64,000 bases of DNA, taken from CAZGMN01 sp964645765 (GTDB lineage Bacteria > Acidobacteriota > Aminicenantia > Aminicenantales > Aminicenantaceae). Within the stretch, counting starts at the first letter, position 1. Every line of letters begins with the position of its first letter. Positions 7,919 to 16,550 of the stretch are shown here, piece by piece. Below the pieces are notes generated by a model. That model was not told where the DNA came from, searched no databases, and worked only from the letters and a program-made list of their open reading frames with translations. The translations under genes were made by a program, and so were the position numbers. Location of the stretch: assembly GCA_964645765.1 (NCBI GenBank), contig CAZYBE010000001.1, positions 124,001-188,000 of the forward strand. Direction: 5' to 3'.

Positions 7919-10900
7919 ATGAAAGAGAAGGATATAAAAATCGGCTTTTATATCTGTCACTGCGGCACCAATATCGAAGGAACAGTTGATGTCGTAAAAG
8001 TCAGAGATTCTGCTGCCAAAGAAAAGCATGTTGTCATCTCTCGTGACTACAAGTTTATGTGCTCTGAGCCCGGTCAGGATTTAATCGTGAAGGACATAAA
8101 AGAGCTCGGACTCAACCGAGTCATCGTCGCCTCCTGCTCGCCGCTGATGCACGAGCCAACCTTTCGCAAGGCCTGCGAAAAATCCAATTTGAACCGCTAT
8201 CTCTTCCAGATGGTCAATATCCGAGAGCAATGCTCCTGGGTTCACAAAGACCGCAATTCGGCAACAGCAAAAGCCTCGGCCTTGGTCAAGGCGGCTTTAA
8301 GGCGGGTTGCCCTTCAGGAGCCTCTGGAAACAGTTCGAGTCAAGATCAACCCCAATACCCTTATCGTCGGCGGAGGAATAGCCGGCATCCAGGCTGCTCT
8401 TGAGATCGCAGAGTCAGGAAACAAGGTCTATTTGGTCGAAAGGGATTCGACGATTGGCGGCAAAATGGCAAAGTTCGATAAAACCTTTCCCACCCTTGAT
8501 TGCGCCGCCTGTATTCTGACTCCCAAGATGGTCTCAGTGGCTCAAAATCCAAACATCGAGCTTCTCAGCTACAGCGAAATAGATGGTGTGGAAGGGTCTA
8601 TCGGCGACTTCAAAGTCAAAGTCCGGAAAAAAGCCCGGTATGTCCTGGATAAGTGCACCTCTTGCGGTGATTGCGCCAAAGCTTGTCCGATTTTGGTTCC
8701 CAACCCCTTCGAGGAAAACCAGTCTCTGCGGCCTGCTGTCTACAAAGCCTTTCCCCAGGCTGTGCCCAACACCTTTGTCATCGATAAGGAAGACCGTCCT
8801 CCCTGCAGAGAGACCTGTCCCATCGGCCAAGAAGCCGCAGGCTATGTGGCTCTTATTGCCCAGCGCCGCTTTGCGGATGCGGCCCGGCTCATCCGCCAGC
8901 AGAATCCTCTTCCTCTTGTCTGCGGCCGAGTCTGTTACCATCCTTGCGAAAAGGAATGCAACCGGCAATTCGTCGACAAGGCCGTAGCCATCAAGAACCT
9001 GAAACGCTTCGTCATCGACTGGGAGATGGGTCAAAACGGCGGGCCAAAACCTTCCAAGCCAGAAAAGAAACGGCTTGAAAAAATCGCCATCATCGGCTCC
9101 GGACCTTCAGGACTGGCCTGCGCCTATGACCTTGCCTTGAAAGGTTACGAGCCTGTCGTCTACGAGAAGCTCCCTGTGGCCGGAGGCATGCTCGCCGTGG
9201 GAATTCCAGAGTACAGGCTTCCCAAAAAACTGCTCAACAAGGAGATTGACTTCATCAAAAAGATGGGCGTCACTATCGAGACCAATAAGGCTTTAGGAAA
9301 GGATATAACCATCGACGGTCTGCTCAAGAAAGGATGCAAGGCCATCTTCATCGCCACCGGAGCTCATAAAAGCCTCAAGATGAAGATTCCAGGAGAAGAG
9401 GACTTCAAAGGCGTGTATCACGGCGTTGACTTCCTGCGCAACATCAACCTGGGAAAGCCGCAGCCTGTCGGAGAGCGGGTGGCCATCATCGGCGGCGGAA
9501 ACACGGCCATTGATGCTTCCCGAACCGCAGTCCGCTGCGGAGCCAAGGAAGTTGTTATCCTTTACCGGAGAACGAGAAAGGAGATGCCGGCTGAGGAGTA
9601 TGAAATCGTAGCCGCAGAAGAAGAGGGAGTGAAAATCCAGTATTTGATTGCGCCAGTCGAAGTCCTGGGAAAAGCAGGAAAAATCACAGGCTTGAAATGC
9701 ATAAATATGAAGCTGGGCGAGCCGGACTCAAGCCGCCGCCGCCGCCCGATTCCGATCGAAGCGAGCGAGCATGACCTCGATTTTGACACGGTGATCATCG
9801 CCGTCAGCCAGGCTCCACAAATCGATTTTCTTGGCCCCAAGCCTGTTTTGAGCCTGACCAAATGGGACACAATCGAGGCCAACCCGGAGACTCTGCAAAC
9901 CAACATCAAGGGAGTCTTTGCCGGAGGTGACGTAGTCCTGGGACCAGCCACTGTCATCGCAGCCATGAGCGACGGCAAGCGAGCCGCTGAAGCCATCGAA
10001 AAATACCTGAACGGCGAGCCTTTGGAGAATTTCAAGACCCACAGGGCCAAGAAACTTGCCAAGAGGGATGAGAATGGCCGTCCCCATCGCTATGCCCCTC
10101 GATTCAAGGATACGCCAAAAAAAGAGCGCATTGAGATGAGAGAAAGGGATGGTCGGGAGCGCCGGAAAGACTTCGAAGAGTTCGAGCTTGGCTATTCCGA
10201 AGAAGAGGCGGTGAAGGAAGCCTCCCGCTGCCTGAACTGTGGAATATGTGTGGAATGCCATGAATGCGAGCGCGTCTGCGAGGCCAAGGCCATAAATCAC
10301 ATCATGAAGGACGAAACGAAAGAAATCAATGTGGGGCAGATCCTTGTGACCACCGGATTCAACACCCTCAACTCCGAGGCTCTGACTCCCTATGGCTACG
10401 GTGAGTTTGAAAATGTCTACACCAGCCTCGAATTCGAAAGAATAGTCAACTCAACCGGCCCCACTCAGGGAAGGATTATCTTGAAGAATGGAAAAGAGCC
10501 GCGGGCCATCGGCATCATCCACTGCGTCGGCTCGCGCGACATAAACAGCCACCCCTACTGCTCCAGAGTCTGCTGCATGTATGCTCTTAAGTTCTCTCAT
10601 CTCATCAAGGACAGGTGCGATGCTGAAGTCTACCAATTCTATATCGATATGCGTTCCTTCGGAAAAGGATACGAGGAATTCTATTCCAGAATCCTGCAAG
10701 AAGGAGTGAACGTCATCCGGGGAAAGGTGGCTGAAGTCGTCAAGTGCGGCTGGTCGAAGCAGGATGAAGGAGCCTTGCTCATCCGCTGCGAGGATACTCT
10801 CGCCAAAAAATACCGGGAAATACCCGTGGACATGGTTATCCTCTGCAACGCCATCGAGCCTCAGCCGGATGCCGGGACAATCGGACGCCTCTTTTCCATA

Positions 10901-11320
10901 AGCCGCAGCCCTGACGGTTTCTTCCTGGAAAAGCATCCCAAGCTCGACCCGACCTCAACTGCGACGGACGGCGTTTACATCGCAGGTTGCTGTCAGGGGC
11001 CGAAGGATATTCCTGACACTGTGGCTCAGGCGAGCTCAGCCGCGGCCAGGATTCTAGCCTACATTTCCAAGGGCGAAGTGGAGATTGAGCCGATTCAGGC
11101 TTACATTGACCCTGAACTGTGCGCCGGCTGCCGCCTCTGCAATAGCCTCTGTCCCTATGGAGCGATTACTTTTGTAGCCGAGGAGAATATCTCCCGCGTC
11201 AACGAGGCTCTCTGCAAGGGTTGTGGAACTTGTGTCGCTTCCTGTCCTTCCTCAGCCTCCATCGCCAGGCACTTCTCGGATAAACAGATTTTTGCTGAAA
11301 TCGAAGGGATTTTAGGGTAA
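7919..11320 (+). CDS. hdrA: HdrA-like electron-bifurcation subunit with an inserted GltD-type NAD(P)H oxidoreductase
   Basis: A 1133-residue flavo-iron-sulfur protein. The ATG at 7919 has a GGAGG site; an upstream codon (7886) lies within hdrB. The N-terminus is HdrA-type (ICHCGTNIEG; FAD loop GGGIAGIQAAL; TLDCAACIL; [4Fe-4S] from C246). At about residue 290 HdrA is interrupted by roughly 450 residues of GltD/NfnB type: C296-rich N-terminal cluster domain, GSGPSGLACAYD for FAD and GGGNTAIDASRTA for NAD(P)H. HdrA resumes near C771 (CLNCGICVECHECERVC) and ends with two ferredoxin motifs (C1068 onward; CKGCGTCVASCP). It could couple NAD(P)H, ferredoxin and the HdrB acceptor by flavin-based bifurcation; direction and partners are inference. 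Confidence 0.9.
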   Translation: MKEKDIKIGFYICHCGTNIEGTVDVVKVRDSAAKEKHVVISRDYKFMCSEPGQDLIVKDIKELGLNRVIVASCSPLMHEPTFRKACEKSNLNRYLFQMVNIREQCSWVHKDRNSATAKASALVKAALRRVALQEPLETVRVKINPNTLIVGGGIAGIQAALEIAESGNKVYLVERDSTIGGKMAKFDKTFPTLDCAACILTPKMVSVAQNPNIELLSYSEIDGVEGSIGDFKVKVRKKARYVLDKCTSCGDCAKACPILVPNPFEENQSLRPAVYKAFPQAVPNTFVIDKEDRPPCRETCPIGQEAAGYVALIAQRRFADAARLIRQQNPLPLVCGRVCYHPCEKECNRQFVDKAVAIKNLKRFVIDWEMGQNGGPKPSKPEKKRLEKIAIIGSGPSGLACAYDLALKGYEPVVYEKLPVAGGMLAVGIPEYRLPKKLLNKEIDFIKKMGVTIETNKALGKDITIDGLLKKGCKAIFIATGAHKSLKMKIPGEEDFKGVYHGVDFLRNINLGKPQPVGERVAIIGGGNTAIDASRTAVRCGAKEVVILYRRTRKEMPAEEYEIVAAEEEGVKIQYLIAPVEVLGKAGKITGLKCINMKLGEPDSSRRRRPIPIEASEHDLDFDTVIIAVSQAPQIDFLGPKPVLSLTKWDTIEANPETLQTNIKGVFAGGDVVLGPATVIAAMSDGKRAAEAIEKYLNGEPLENFKTHRAKKLAKRDENGRPHRYAPRFKDTPKKERIEMRERDGRERRKDFEEFELGYSEEEAVKEASRCLNCGICVECHECERVCEAKAINHIMKDETKEINVGQILVTTGFNTLNSEALTPYGYGEFENVYTSLEFERIVNSTGPTQGRIILKNGKEPRAIGIIHCVGSRDINSHPYCSRVCCMYALKFSHLIKDRCDAEVYQFYIDMRSFGKGYEEFYSRILQEGVNVIRGKVAEVVKCGWSKQDEGALLIRCEDTLAKKYREIPVDMVILCNAIEPQPDAGTIGRLFSISRSPDGFFLEKHPKLDPTSTATDGVYIAGCCQGPKDIPDTVAQASSAAARILAYISKGEVEIEPIQAYIDPELCAGCRLCNSLCPYGAITFVAEENISRVNEALCKGCGTCVASCPSSASIARHFSDKQIFAEIEGILG

Positions 11321-11460
11321 AATACGCTCTTAAAAATAGGGACTTTAAAATTATATTCCTCTTGAATCAGTCAGCTCATCGAGTTTTGAGCGATGCTGCC
11401 TGAATTCAACCTGGATTGAATATTTTGGATTGAGAATTTCCAGCTTAAAGGAATAAGGCC

Positions 11461-12567
11461 ATGTTGAGAAAAAGCCCTGTCATCCTGGTCATCGACGACG
11501 AGGAGTCGATGCGGGATTCGTGCAGCCTGATTCTAACCAAAGGCGGTTTCCAGGCTGAAACAGCGGAGAACGGCACCATCGGCTTGGAGAAGATCAAAGA
11601 GGTCAAGCCTGACTTGGTTCTTGTCGATTTAAAAATGCCGGGGATAAGCGGGATGGAAGTTCTGGAGAAGACCAGGGAAATCGACCCCAACATCATTTCC
11701 GTTGTCATCACCGGCTATGCCACGGTCGATTCGGCTGTGGAAGCCATGAAAAGAGGCGCCTACGATTTCCTTCCCAAACCTTTTACTCCGGAAGAATTGC
11801 GTCTGATTATCCGTCGGGGCCTGGAGAGAAGAAAGCTCATCATCGAAACTGAAACCCTTCGCCGAGAGAAGAAGCTGATGGAAGAAAACTTCATAACCAT
11901 GGTCTCCCATCAGCTGCGGAGTCCGATTGTTGCTGTGCTCCAGTATTTTGAGGTCATCCTGGGTGGAATGGTCGGCTCAATCTCAGAAAAGCAAAAAGAG
12001 ATGCTCCAAAGAGCCAAGAACAGATTGGAGAGCCTCCTGAATTTAATCAACGACTGGCTGGATGCCCAAAGAATCGACAGGGGACAGATTGTCGATAAGT
12101 TCAAGTCTTTATCGCTTCGCGAGATTGTTAAAAAGCTTTTCGAGGACATGAAACCGTTAGCCCAAAAATATGAAGTCACTCTGGAGTTGGGAGCTTGCTC
12201 TGAGAATGACATTGTTCAAGGCGATAAGGAGACACTGGAACAGGTTTTCTCCAATCTCATCACCAACGCCATCAAGTATAACAAGCCCAATGGCCGGGTT
12301 TTCGTTAACATCAAGGAGAATAGAGACTCTATCGCCGCAGAAGTTCAGGATACAGGAATCGGGATTGCCAAGGAACATCTGCCTTTTCTCTTCGACCAGT
12401 TCTACCGGGTGAGCAGGAGCGAGGACCAGAAGATGAAAGGAACAGGATTGGGCCTTTCCATCGCAAAAAAAATTGTGGAGGCGCACGGCGGCTCCATCCA
12501 GGTCTCCAGCGAGCCGGGCAAGGGAAGCACATTCACAGTGTTTCTTCCCAAGCCAGAGACGAAATAA
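11461..12567 (+). CDS. Hybrid response regulator-histidine kinase
   Basis: A 368-residue soluble protein. Residues 1-120 are a receiver (VIDDEES, D56 in LVDLKMPG, KPFTPEEL). A HisKA domain follows with H150 in VSHQLRSP, then an HATPase_c domain (N box NLITNAIKY, G1 DTGIGIA, F box FDQFYRV, G2 GTGLGLSIAKK). With no sensor or membrane segment, it probably receives phosphate through its receiver and then signals onward. It lies between hdrA and the hydrogenase maturation genes, so it may act on the receivers at 5575/5958 or on the sigma-54 activator; not shown by the sequence. Confidence 0.9.
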   Translation: MLRKSPVILVIDDEESMRDSCSLILTKGGFQAETAENGTIGLEKIKEVKPDLVLVDLKMPGISGMEVLEKTREIDPNIISVVITGYATVDSAVEAMKRGAYDFLPKPFTPEELRLIIRRGLERRKLIIETETLRREKKLMEENFITMVSHQLRSPIVAVLQYFEVILGGMVGSISEKQKEMLQRAKNRLESLLNLINDWLDAQRIDRGQIVDKFKSLSLREIVKKLFEDMKPLAQKYEVTLELGACSENDIVQGDKETLEQVFSNLITNAIKYNKPNGRVFVNIKENRDSIAAEVQDTGIGIAKEHLPFLFDQFYRVSRSEDQKMKGTGLGLSIAKKIVEAHGGSIQVSSEPGKGSTFTVFLPKPETK

Positions 12568-12598
12568 GTTCAAATTAGAATCAACTCATTTTAAAGAA

Positions 12599-13084
12599 AT
12601 GAAAACGCTTATCTTAGGTTTGGGAAATGAACTTTATGGAGATGATGGGGTCGGGATCCATGTCGTTCGAGAATTGAGGAAGGAATTCGAGTCTGCAAAA
12701 AAGAGAAGGAGGAAGCCCAGGAATATTGACTTCGAGGAATGCTCTCTTTCAGGCCTTGCCCTTTTAGAGGTCATTGTCGGTTACGAAACGTTGCTCATCG
12801 TCGATACGATAAAAAAAGCAAATGCTTCGACCGGAAAAATCCATATCCTGGAAGAGAAAGACCTCAGATACATTCCCGGTCCTTCTCCCCATTATATTTC
12901 CGTGCCACAAACATTGGAGATAGGAAGAAAATTGCAGCTCAAAGTCCCATCCGCGGTCAAGGTCGTGGCTGTTGAAGCTAAAAACATGTATAATCTCGGA
13001 GAAGGATTGACAGAGGAGATGAAGAAGGCGGTTCCAGCAATCGCCAAAAAGATTAAAAACATTTTAGCCCGGATAAAAAGCTAA
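12599..13084 (+). CDS. Hydrogenase maturation protease (HycI/HybD family)
   Basis: A 161-residue M52-type endopeptidase that trims the C-terminal tail of NiFe large subunits after nickel insertion. GLGNELYGDDGVG is at the N-terminus. D16, D69 (LLIVDT) and H98 (GPSPHYIS) match the HybD nickel ligands; AVEAKN and EGLTEEM near the end also fit. The ATG at 12599 starts the conserved strand directly; an in-frame codon at 12473 lies inside the kinase gene and gives an unrelated tail. hypB follows, so this is a maturation operon. The large subunit at 3440 also carries a related domain in cis. Confidence 0.88.
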   Translation: MKTLILGLGNELYGDDGVGIHVVRELRKEFESAKKRRRKPRNIDFEECSLSGLALLEVIVGYETLLIVDTIKKANASTGKIHILEEKDLRYIPGPSPHYISVPQTLEIGRKLQLKVPSAVKVVAVEAKNMYNLGEGLTEEMKKAVPAIAKKIKNILARIKS

Positions 13085-13102
13085 GCGGGAGAAAGATTGG
13101 AA

Positions 13103-13774
13103 ATGAAGAAAAAAGAGGTGCTCGTCTTAGAAGAGCTTCTCGGTTCCAATAAAAAAATCGCAGCCGAAATCAGGAAAAAGCTTGAAGAGAAGGGAATCTT
13201 AACTGTCAACATCCTGGGCTCCCCGGGGTCGGGTAAAACGGCGCTTCTTGAAAAAATCGCAGAGAGAATAAAGCCTGCCTACAGTATGGGTGTCATCGAA
13301 GGAGACATCGAGACTGAAAGGGACGCCGAGAGAATCAGGGCCAAGGGGATTCCTGCCTGGCAGATCATCACTGGAGGGGCCTGCCACCTTGAAGCCAAGA
13401 TGGTCGGCAAAATTTTCCCCGAAATCCCGGAGAACCTGGATTTTCTATTCATCGAAAACGTGGGAAACCTGGTTTGCCCGGCAAGCTACGACTTGGGTGA
13501 AAAGATAAGATGCGTCCTCCTCTCCGCGCCTGAAGGAGATGACAAGCCAAAAAAATATCCCAAAGCCTTTACAACCTCTGATTGCTTGATCATCACCAAG
13601 TCGGACCTTCTCCCCTTCCTCCCCTTCAATCTTGAACAAGCCAAAAAGGAAGCCCTGGAAATCAACCCGAACCTCAAAATTTTTATCACCTCAGCCCTCA
13701 AGGACTCAGGAATAGACGAACTGGTCGAATACTTCCTCTCCTCCCTCCAAAATCTGCGGCAAAAGAATGCATGA
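13103..13774 (+). CDS. hypB: Hydrogenase nickel incorporation GTPase HypB
   Basis: A GTPase that drives nickel delivery to the hydrogenase large subunit with HypA. The P-loop is GSPGSGKT (residues 39-46). The metal-binding CHLEAKM, ENVGNLVCP and the guanine-specificity motif TKSDLLPF follow. No N-terminal CxxCGC high-affinity nickel motif or His-rich tail is present, so only the G-domain site is available. I chose the ATG at 13103; a TTG two codons upstream (13097) is also possible. It overlaps hypA by 8 nt. HypC, D, E and F are not in this window. Confidence 0.9.
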   Translation: MKKKEVLVLEELLGSNKKIAAEIRKKLEEKGILTVNILGSPGSGKTALLEKIAERIKPAYSMGVIEGDIETERDAERIRAKGIPAWQIITGGACHLEAKMVGKIFPEIPENLDFLFIENVGNLVCPASYDLGEKIRCVLLSAPEGDDKPKKYPKAFTTSDCLIITKSDLLPFLPFNLEQAKKEALEINPNLKIFITSALKDSGIDELVEYFLSSLQNLRQKNA

Positions 13775-13903
13775 ACTTTCCATCGTCGCCAATCTCTTCG
13801 AGATTTTGGATGAACAGGCCAGAGAGAAAAAGGCCAAGAAAATTATCACTGTCAAGCTCAAGGTGGGCAAGCTTTCAGGAGTTGTCCCGGAATGCCTGGA
13901 GAC
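13767..13903 (+). CDS. hypA: Hydrogenase nickel chaperone HypA, 3-prime end lost in gap
   Basis: The first 45 residues are present. They begin MHELSIV, the invariant HypA start in which His2 binds nickel, and run to KLKVGKLSGVVPE. The zinc-ribbon half is cut off by an N run at 13904. The start overlaps hypB by 8 nt, a common hypBA arrangement. The truncation comes from the assembly, not necessarily from mutation. Confidence 0.88.
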
Positions 13904-14003
13904 NNNNNNNNNNNNNNNNNNNNNNNNNNNNNNNNNNNNNNNNNNNNNNNNNNNNNNNNNNNNNNNNNNNNNNNNNNNNNNNNNNNNNNNNNNNNNNNNN
14001 NNN
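13904..14003. other. Assembly gap (100 N) without flanking duplication
   Basis: A run of exactly 100 N. Unlike the other three gaps, the flanks are not duplicates, so real sequence of unknown length is missing between hypA and pstB. Genes such as further hyp genes, phoU or a terminator could lie here. Confidence 0.95.
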
Positions 14004-14728
14004 GGGTCCTTTGGATTTTCAAAAACCTCCTGAGCCGGGCCGTGCTCGACGAGCTCTCCAAGATAGAGAAAAGCAATATAGTCAGCAATCCTCTTGGCCT
14101 GTCGCAAGATATGAGTCACAACAATGATTGTGTAGTCTATCTTCAATTCCATGAGCCTTCTCTCCACATTCTGACTTGACTGAGGGTCAAGGGCAGAAGT
14201 CGGCTCATCTCCCAAGATTATCTCTGGCTCCACCGCCAGGCCTCTCGCCAGACAGAGTCTCTGCTGCTGACCCATCGAAAGCTTTGAAGCCGGCTGGGAG
14301 AGCTTGCCTCTCACCTCTTCCCAGAGCCCGGCAAGTTTCAGGTAATGCTCGACAATCCTGTCCAGCTTCGACTTCACTTTGTTTCCATGAATCCTCGGTC
14401 CATAGGCAACATTGTCATAGATAGACATAGGAAGGACTTGGGGCTTCTGGGAAAGCAAGCCCATCTTCTTTCTGATGTGGGTCACTTCCACGTTCGGTTC
14501 ATAGATATTCTCTCTGTCGACAAAAACTTTACCCTCGACCCTGACTCCCTCGACAGGGTCCAACAATCTATTCAGGGATTTCAAGAGAGTTGTTTTCCCG
14601 CAGCCGGAAGGCCCGATGATGACCGTGATTCTTTTATCCGGAATATCAAGGTTAATGTTTCTCAACACAAGCTCGCTGCTGTAATAAACTTTGAGATTCT
14701 GGATGCTGATGTGTGTTTGAAATTCCAT
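14004..14728 (-). CDS. pstB: Phosphate ABC transporter ATP-binding protein PstB, 3-prime end lost in gap
   Basis: The ATPase of the PstSCAB importer. Walker A is GPSGCGKTT, the signature is LSMGQQQRLCLARG and Walker B is IILGDEPTSALDP; THILRQAKRIAD carries the switch histidine. Only about a dozen C-terminal residues are missing, in the N run. I start at the ATG at 14728; a TTG two codons earlier is less likely. It follows pstA by 11 nt in the order pstS-C-A-B. phoU, often next, would be in the gap. Confidence 0.92.
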
Positions 14729-14739
14729 GTTCAAGCCTG

Positions 14740-15600
14740 CTACTTCACCAAATGCTTTGTGTATCTCTTGATCAAGACTCTGGAGATGATGCTGATCAAA
14801 AGAATAATCATGGTCAGAATGGCTGCTGAAGCATAAGCCCTTTCCTGCACCTCAGGAAAAGGAGTCCCCAACTGGAAGAAAATGGCTAAAGGCAGGGTTG
14901 CGGCCGGTTGAGAGAGAGAAGAAGGGATTCGATCACTGAAGCCTGCTGTAAAGAGGACAGAGGCCGCGTCTCCGATGCCCCGGCCAAAAGCGAGCAAGAT
15001 TGCCGTTAAAATGCCGGGAAGAGACTGCCTGACCACAACTTTTAGCGCTGTCTCAAGCTTGGTCGCTCCCAAAGAATAAGAAGCATCCTGGAGTTCCTTG
15101 GGAACCATCCTGACAACCTCATCCATTGCCCTGCTCATGATGGGGAATTCAAGCAGAGCAACAGTGACCATCCCGGCCAAAAGGGATGCCCTCAGCCCGA
15201 GGAAAATCATGATGATGAAGCCAAAAGCCCCGTAGACGATCGAAGGAACTCCCCAGAGGACATCGAAAGAAAAACGAATCGAGAGAGCAACAAAGGATGA
15301 CTTCTTGGTGTATAAGTTAAGGTAAAGCACGATGGGAAGGCTGAGGAAGATGGAAAGAATGGTTGCCCCTGAAGCCAGATAAAAGGAACCGACGATGGCA
15401 TTGAGTATTCCTCCTTCTTTGCCCAAATAATAGCCGCCTTGAGGTGTGCGGGTGATCATCGAAAGCTTAAGCGCTGGAAGGCTCTTCCAGATAATCGTCC
15501 CCATAATCAACAAAAGGCTGGCGATGACTAAAATTGTTGAAACTCCCATGAGCAGCTTGAAAAAACCCTCCTCAAATTTTCTCTTGTTCGGTTTCATCAT
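14740..15600 (-). CDS. pstA: Phosphate ABC transporter permease PstA
   Basis: A 286-residue inner-membrane permease with about six hydrophobic helices and the BPD_transp_1 signature (EVVRMVPKELQDASYSLGAT, residues about 160-185) that docks to PstB. The C-terminus is LLISIISRVLIKRY. It overlaps pstC by 4 nt, which supports one transcript. Confidence 0.92.
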   Translation of the reverse strand: MMKPNKRKFEEGFFKLLMGVSTILVIASLLLIMGTIIWKSLPALKLSMITRTPQGGYYLGKEGGILNAIVGSFYLASGATILSIFLSLPIVLYLNLYTKKSSFVALSIRFSFDVLWGVPSIVYGAFGFIIMIFLGLRASLLAGMVTVALLEFPIMSRAMDEVVRMVPKELQDASYSLGATKLETALKVVVRQSLPGILTAILLAFGRGIGDAASVLFTAGFSDRIPSSLSQPAATLPLAIFFQLGTPFPEVQERAYASAAILTMIILLISIISRVLIKRYTKHLVK

Positions 15601-16481
15601 TCAGCCTTCTTCTCCGCCTTGATCAAGATATACCTTGCCAGGATATTGAAGATTAGAACCACAAACAACAAAATTAAGGCGGCCAGTAAAAGAGCAGAAT
15701 CATAAAGAGGCACAGAGAGCATCTCGCCATAGTTGTTAGCGATCAAAGCTGGCAAGGGATAGGCGCCGTCAAAAATGGATTTCGGGACCTTGGCCACATT
15801 GCCCACCACCATCAGCACGGCCATTGTCTCTCCGAAGGCACGGGACAAGCCCAAGACAACGGCAGCGATAATCCCCTGCAGCCCCTTCCTCAGGACGACA
15901 TGCCTAGTCGTCTCCCATCTTGTTGCCCCTAAGGAAAGAGAGGCTTCCCTTATCTCATAAGGAATGGACGAAAAGACCTCTTGGGAAACGTGGATAATCG
16001 TGGGCAAGATCATGATGGCCAGGACAATGCCGCCGGAGAGGACACAATAACCGCTGGAATAGATTTTAAAAAGAGGCGAGAGCCGACTGCCGACAAAAGG
16101 AACCACCACTAAAACTCCCCAGACTCCATAAACCACAGACGGGATGCCGGCAAGCAAATCGATGATCGGCTTTATGTATTCGCGCATAAATTTTGGGGCA
16201 TATTCAGAAAGATAAATTGCGGTTAAGAGCGAGATAGGCACAGCCAGAACCAAGGCAACAAAGGTCACCCATAATGTGCCCATGATGAAGGGCAAAAAGC
16301 CAAATTCACCTTTTAATGGATGCCAGGACGAGGAAAAAAGAAGGTGAGAGAGCGATTTTACAGCCAGGATCGGCCTTGATTTTTGGAATAAGCCAAAAAG
16401 CATGAGAAGAACTATGAGGCAGGGAACGATTGCCAAAACGGACATGACTTTTCGAGCCATGAAATCTTTGAGCAATCTCAA
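15597..16481 (-). CDS. pstC: Phosphate ABC transporter permease PstC
   Basis: A 294-residue permease partner of PstA. Six hydrophobic segments are visible and the cytoplasmic EAA-type loop is IPYEIREASLSLGATRWET. IPSVVYGVWG and FGETMAVLMVVGN are family-typical. It lies 69 nt downstream of pstS, overlaps pstA and is co-directional with the porin and Rrf2 regulator upstream. Confidence 0.92.
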   Translation of the reverse strand: MRLLKDFMARKVMSVLAIVPCLIVLLMLFGLFQKSRPILAVKSLSHLLFSSSWHPLKGEFGFLPFIMGTLWVTFVALVLAVPISLLTAIYLSEYAPKFMREYIKPIIDLLAGIPSVVYGVWGVLVVVPFVGSRLSPLFKIYSSGYCVLSGGIVLAIMILPTIIHVSQEVFSSIPYEIREASLSLGATRWETTRHVVLRKGLQGIIAAVVLGLSRAFGETMAVLMVVGNVAKVPKSIFDGAYPLPALIANNYGEMLSVPLYDSALLLAALILLFVVLIFNILARYILIKAEKKAE

Positions 16482-16550
16482 GCGGTTTCTCTCTTTCTTT
16501 TCCAGTCCTTTTCCTTCTAAAAAATGAGGCTTCTAACCTTCATTCTTGAG

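Noticed and set aside
12473..12598. Extended start of the hydrogenase protease
   Set aside because: It overlaps the kinase C-terminus and the extra residues are low-quality Arg/Ser-rich sequence; the M52 fold starts at 12599.
13706..14734. One long minus-strand frame running from pstB through the N gap into hypB/hypA sequence
   Set aside because: It only stays open because N codons are read as X; beyond the gap it is antisense to clear hypA and hypB.
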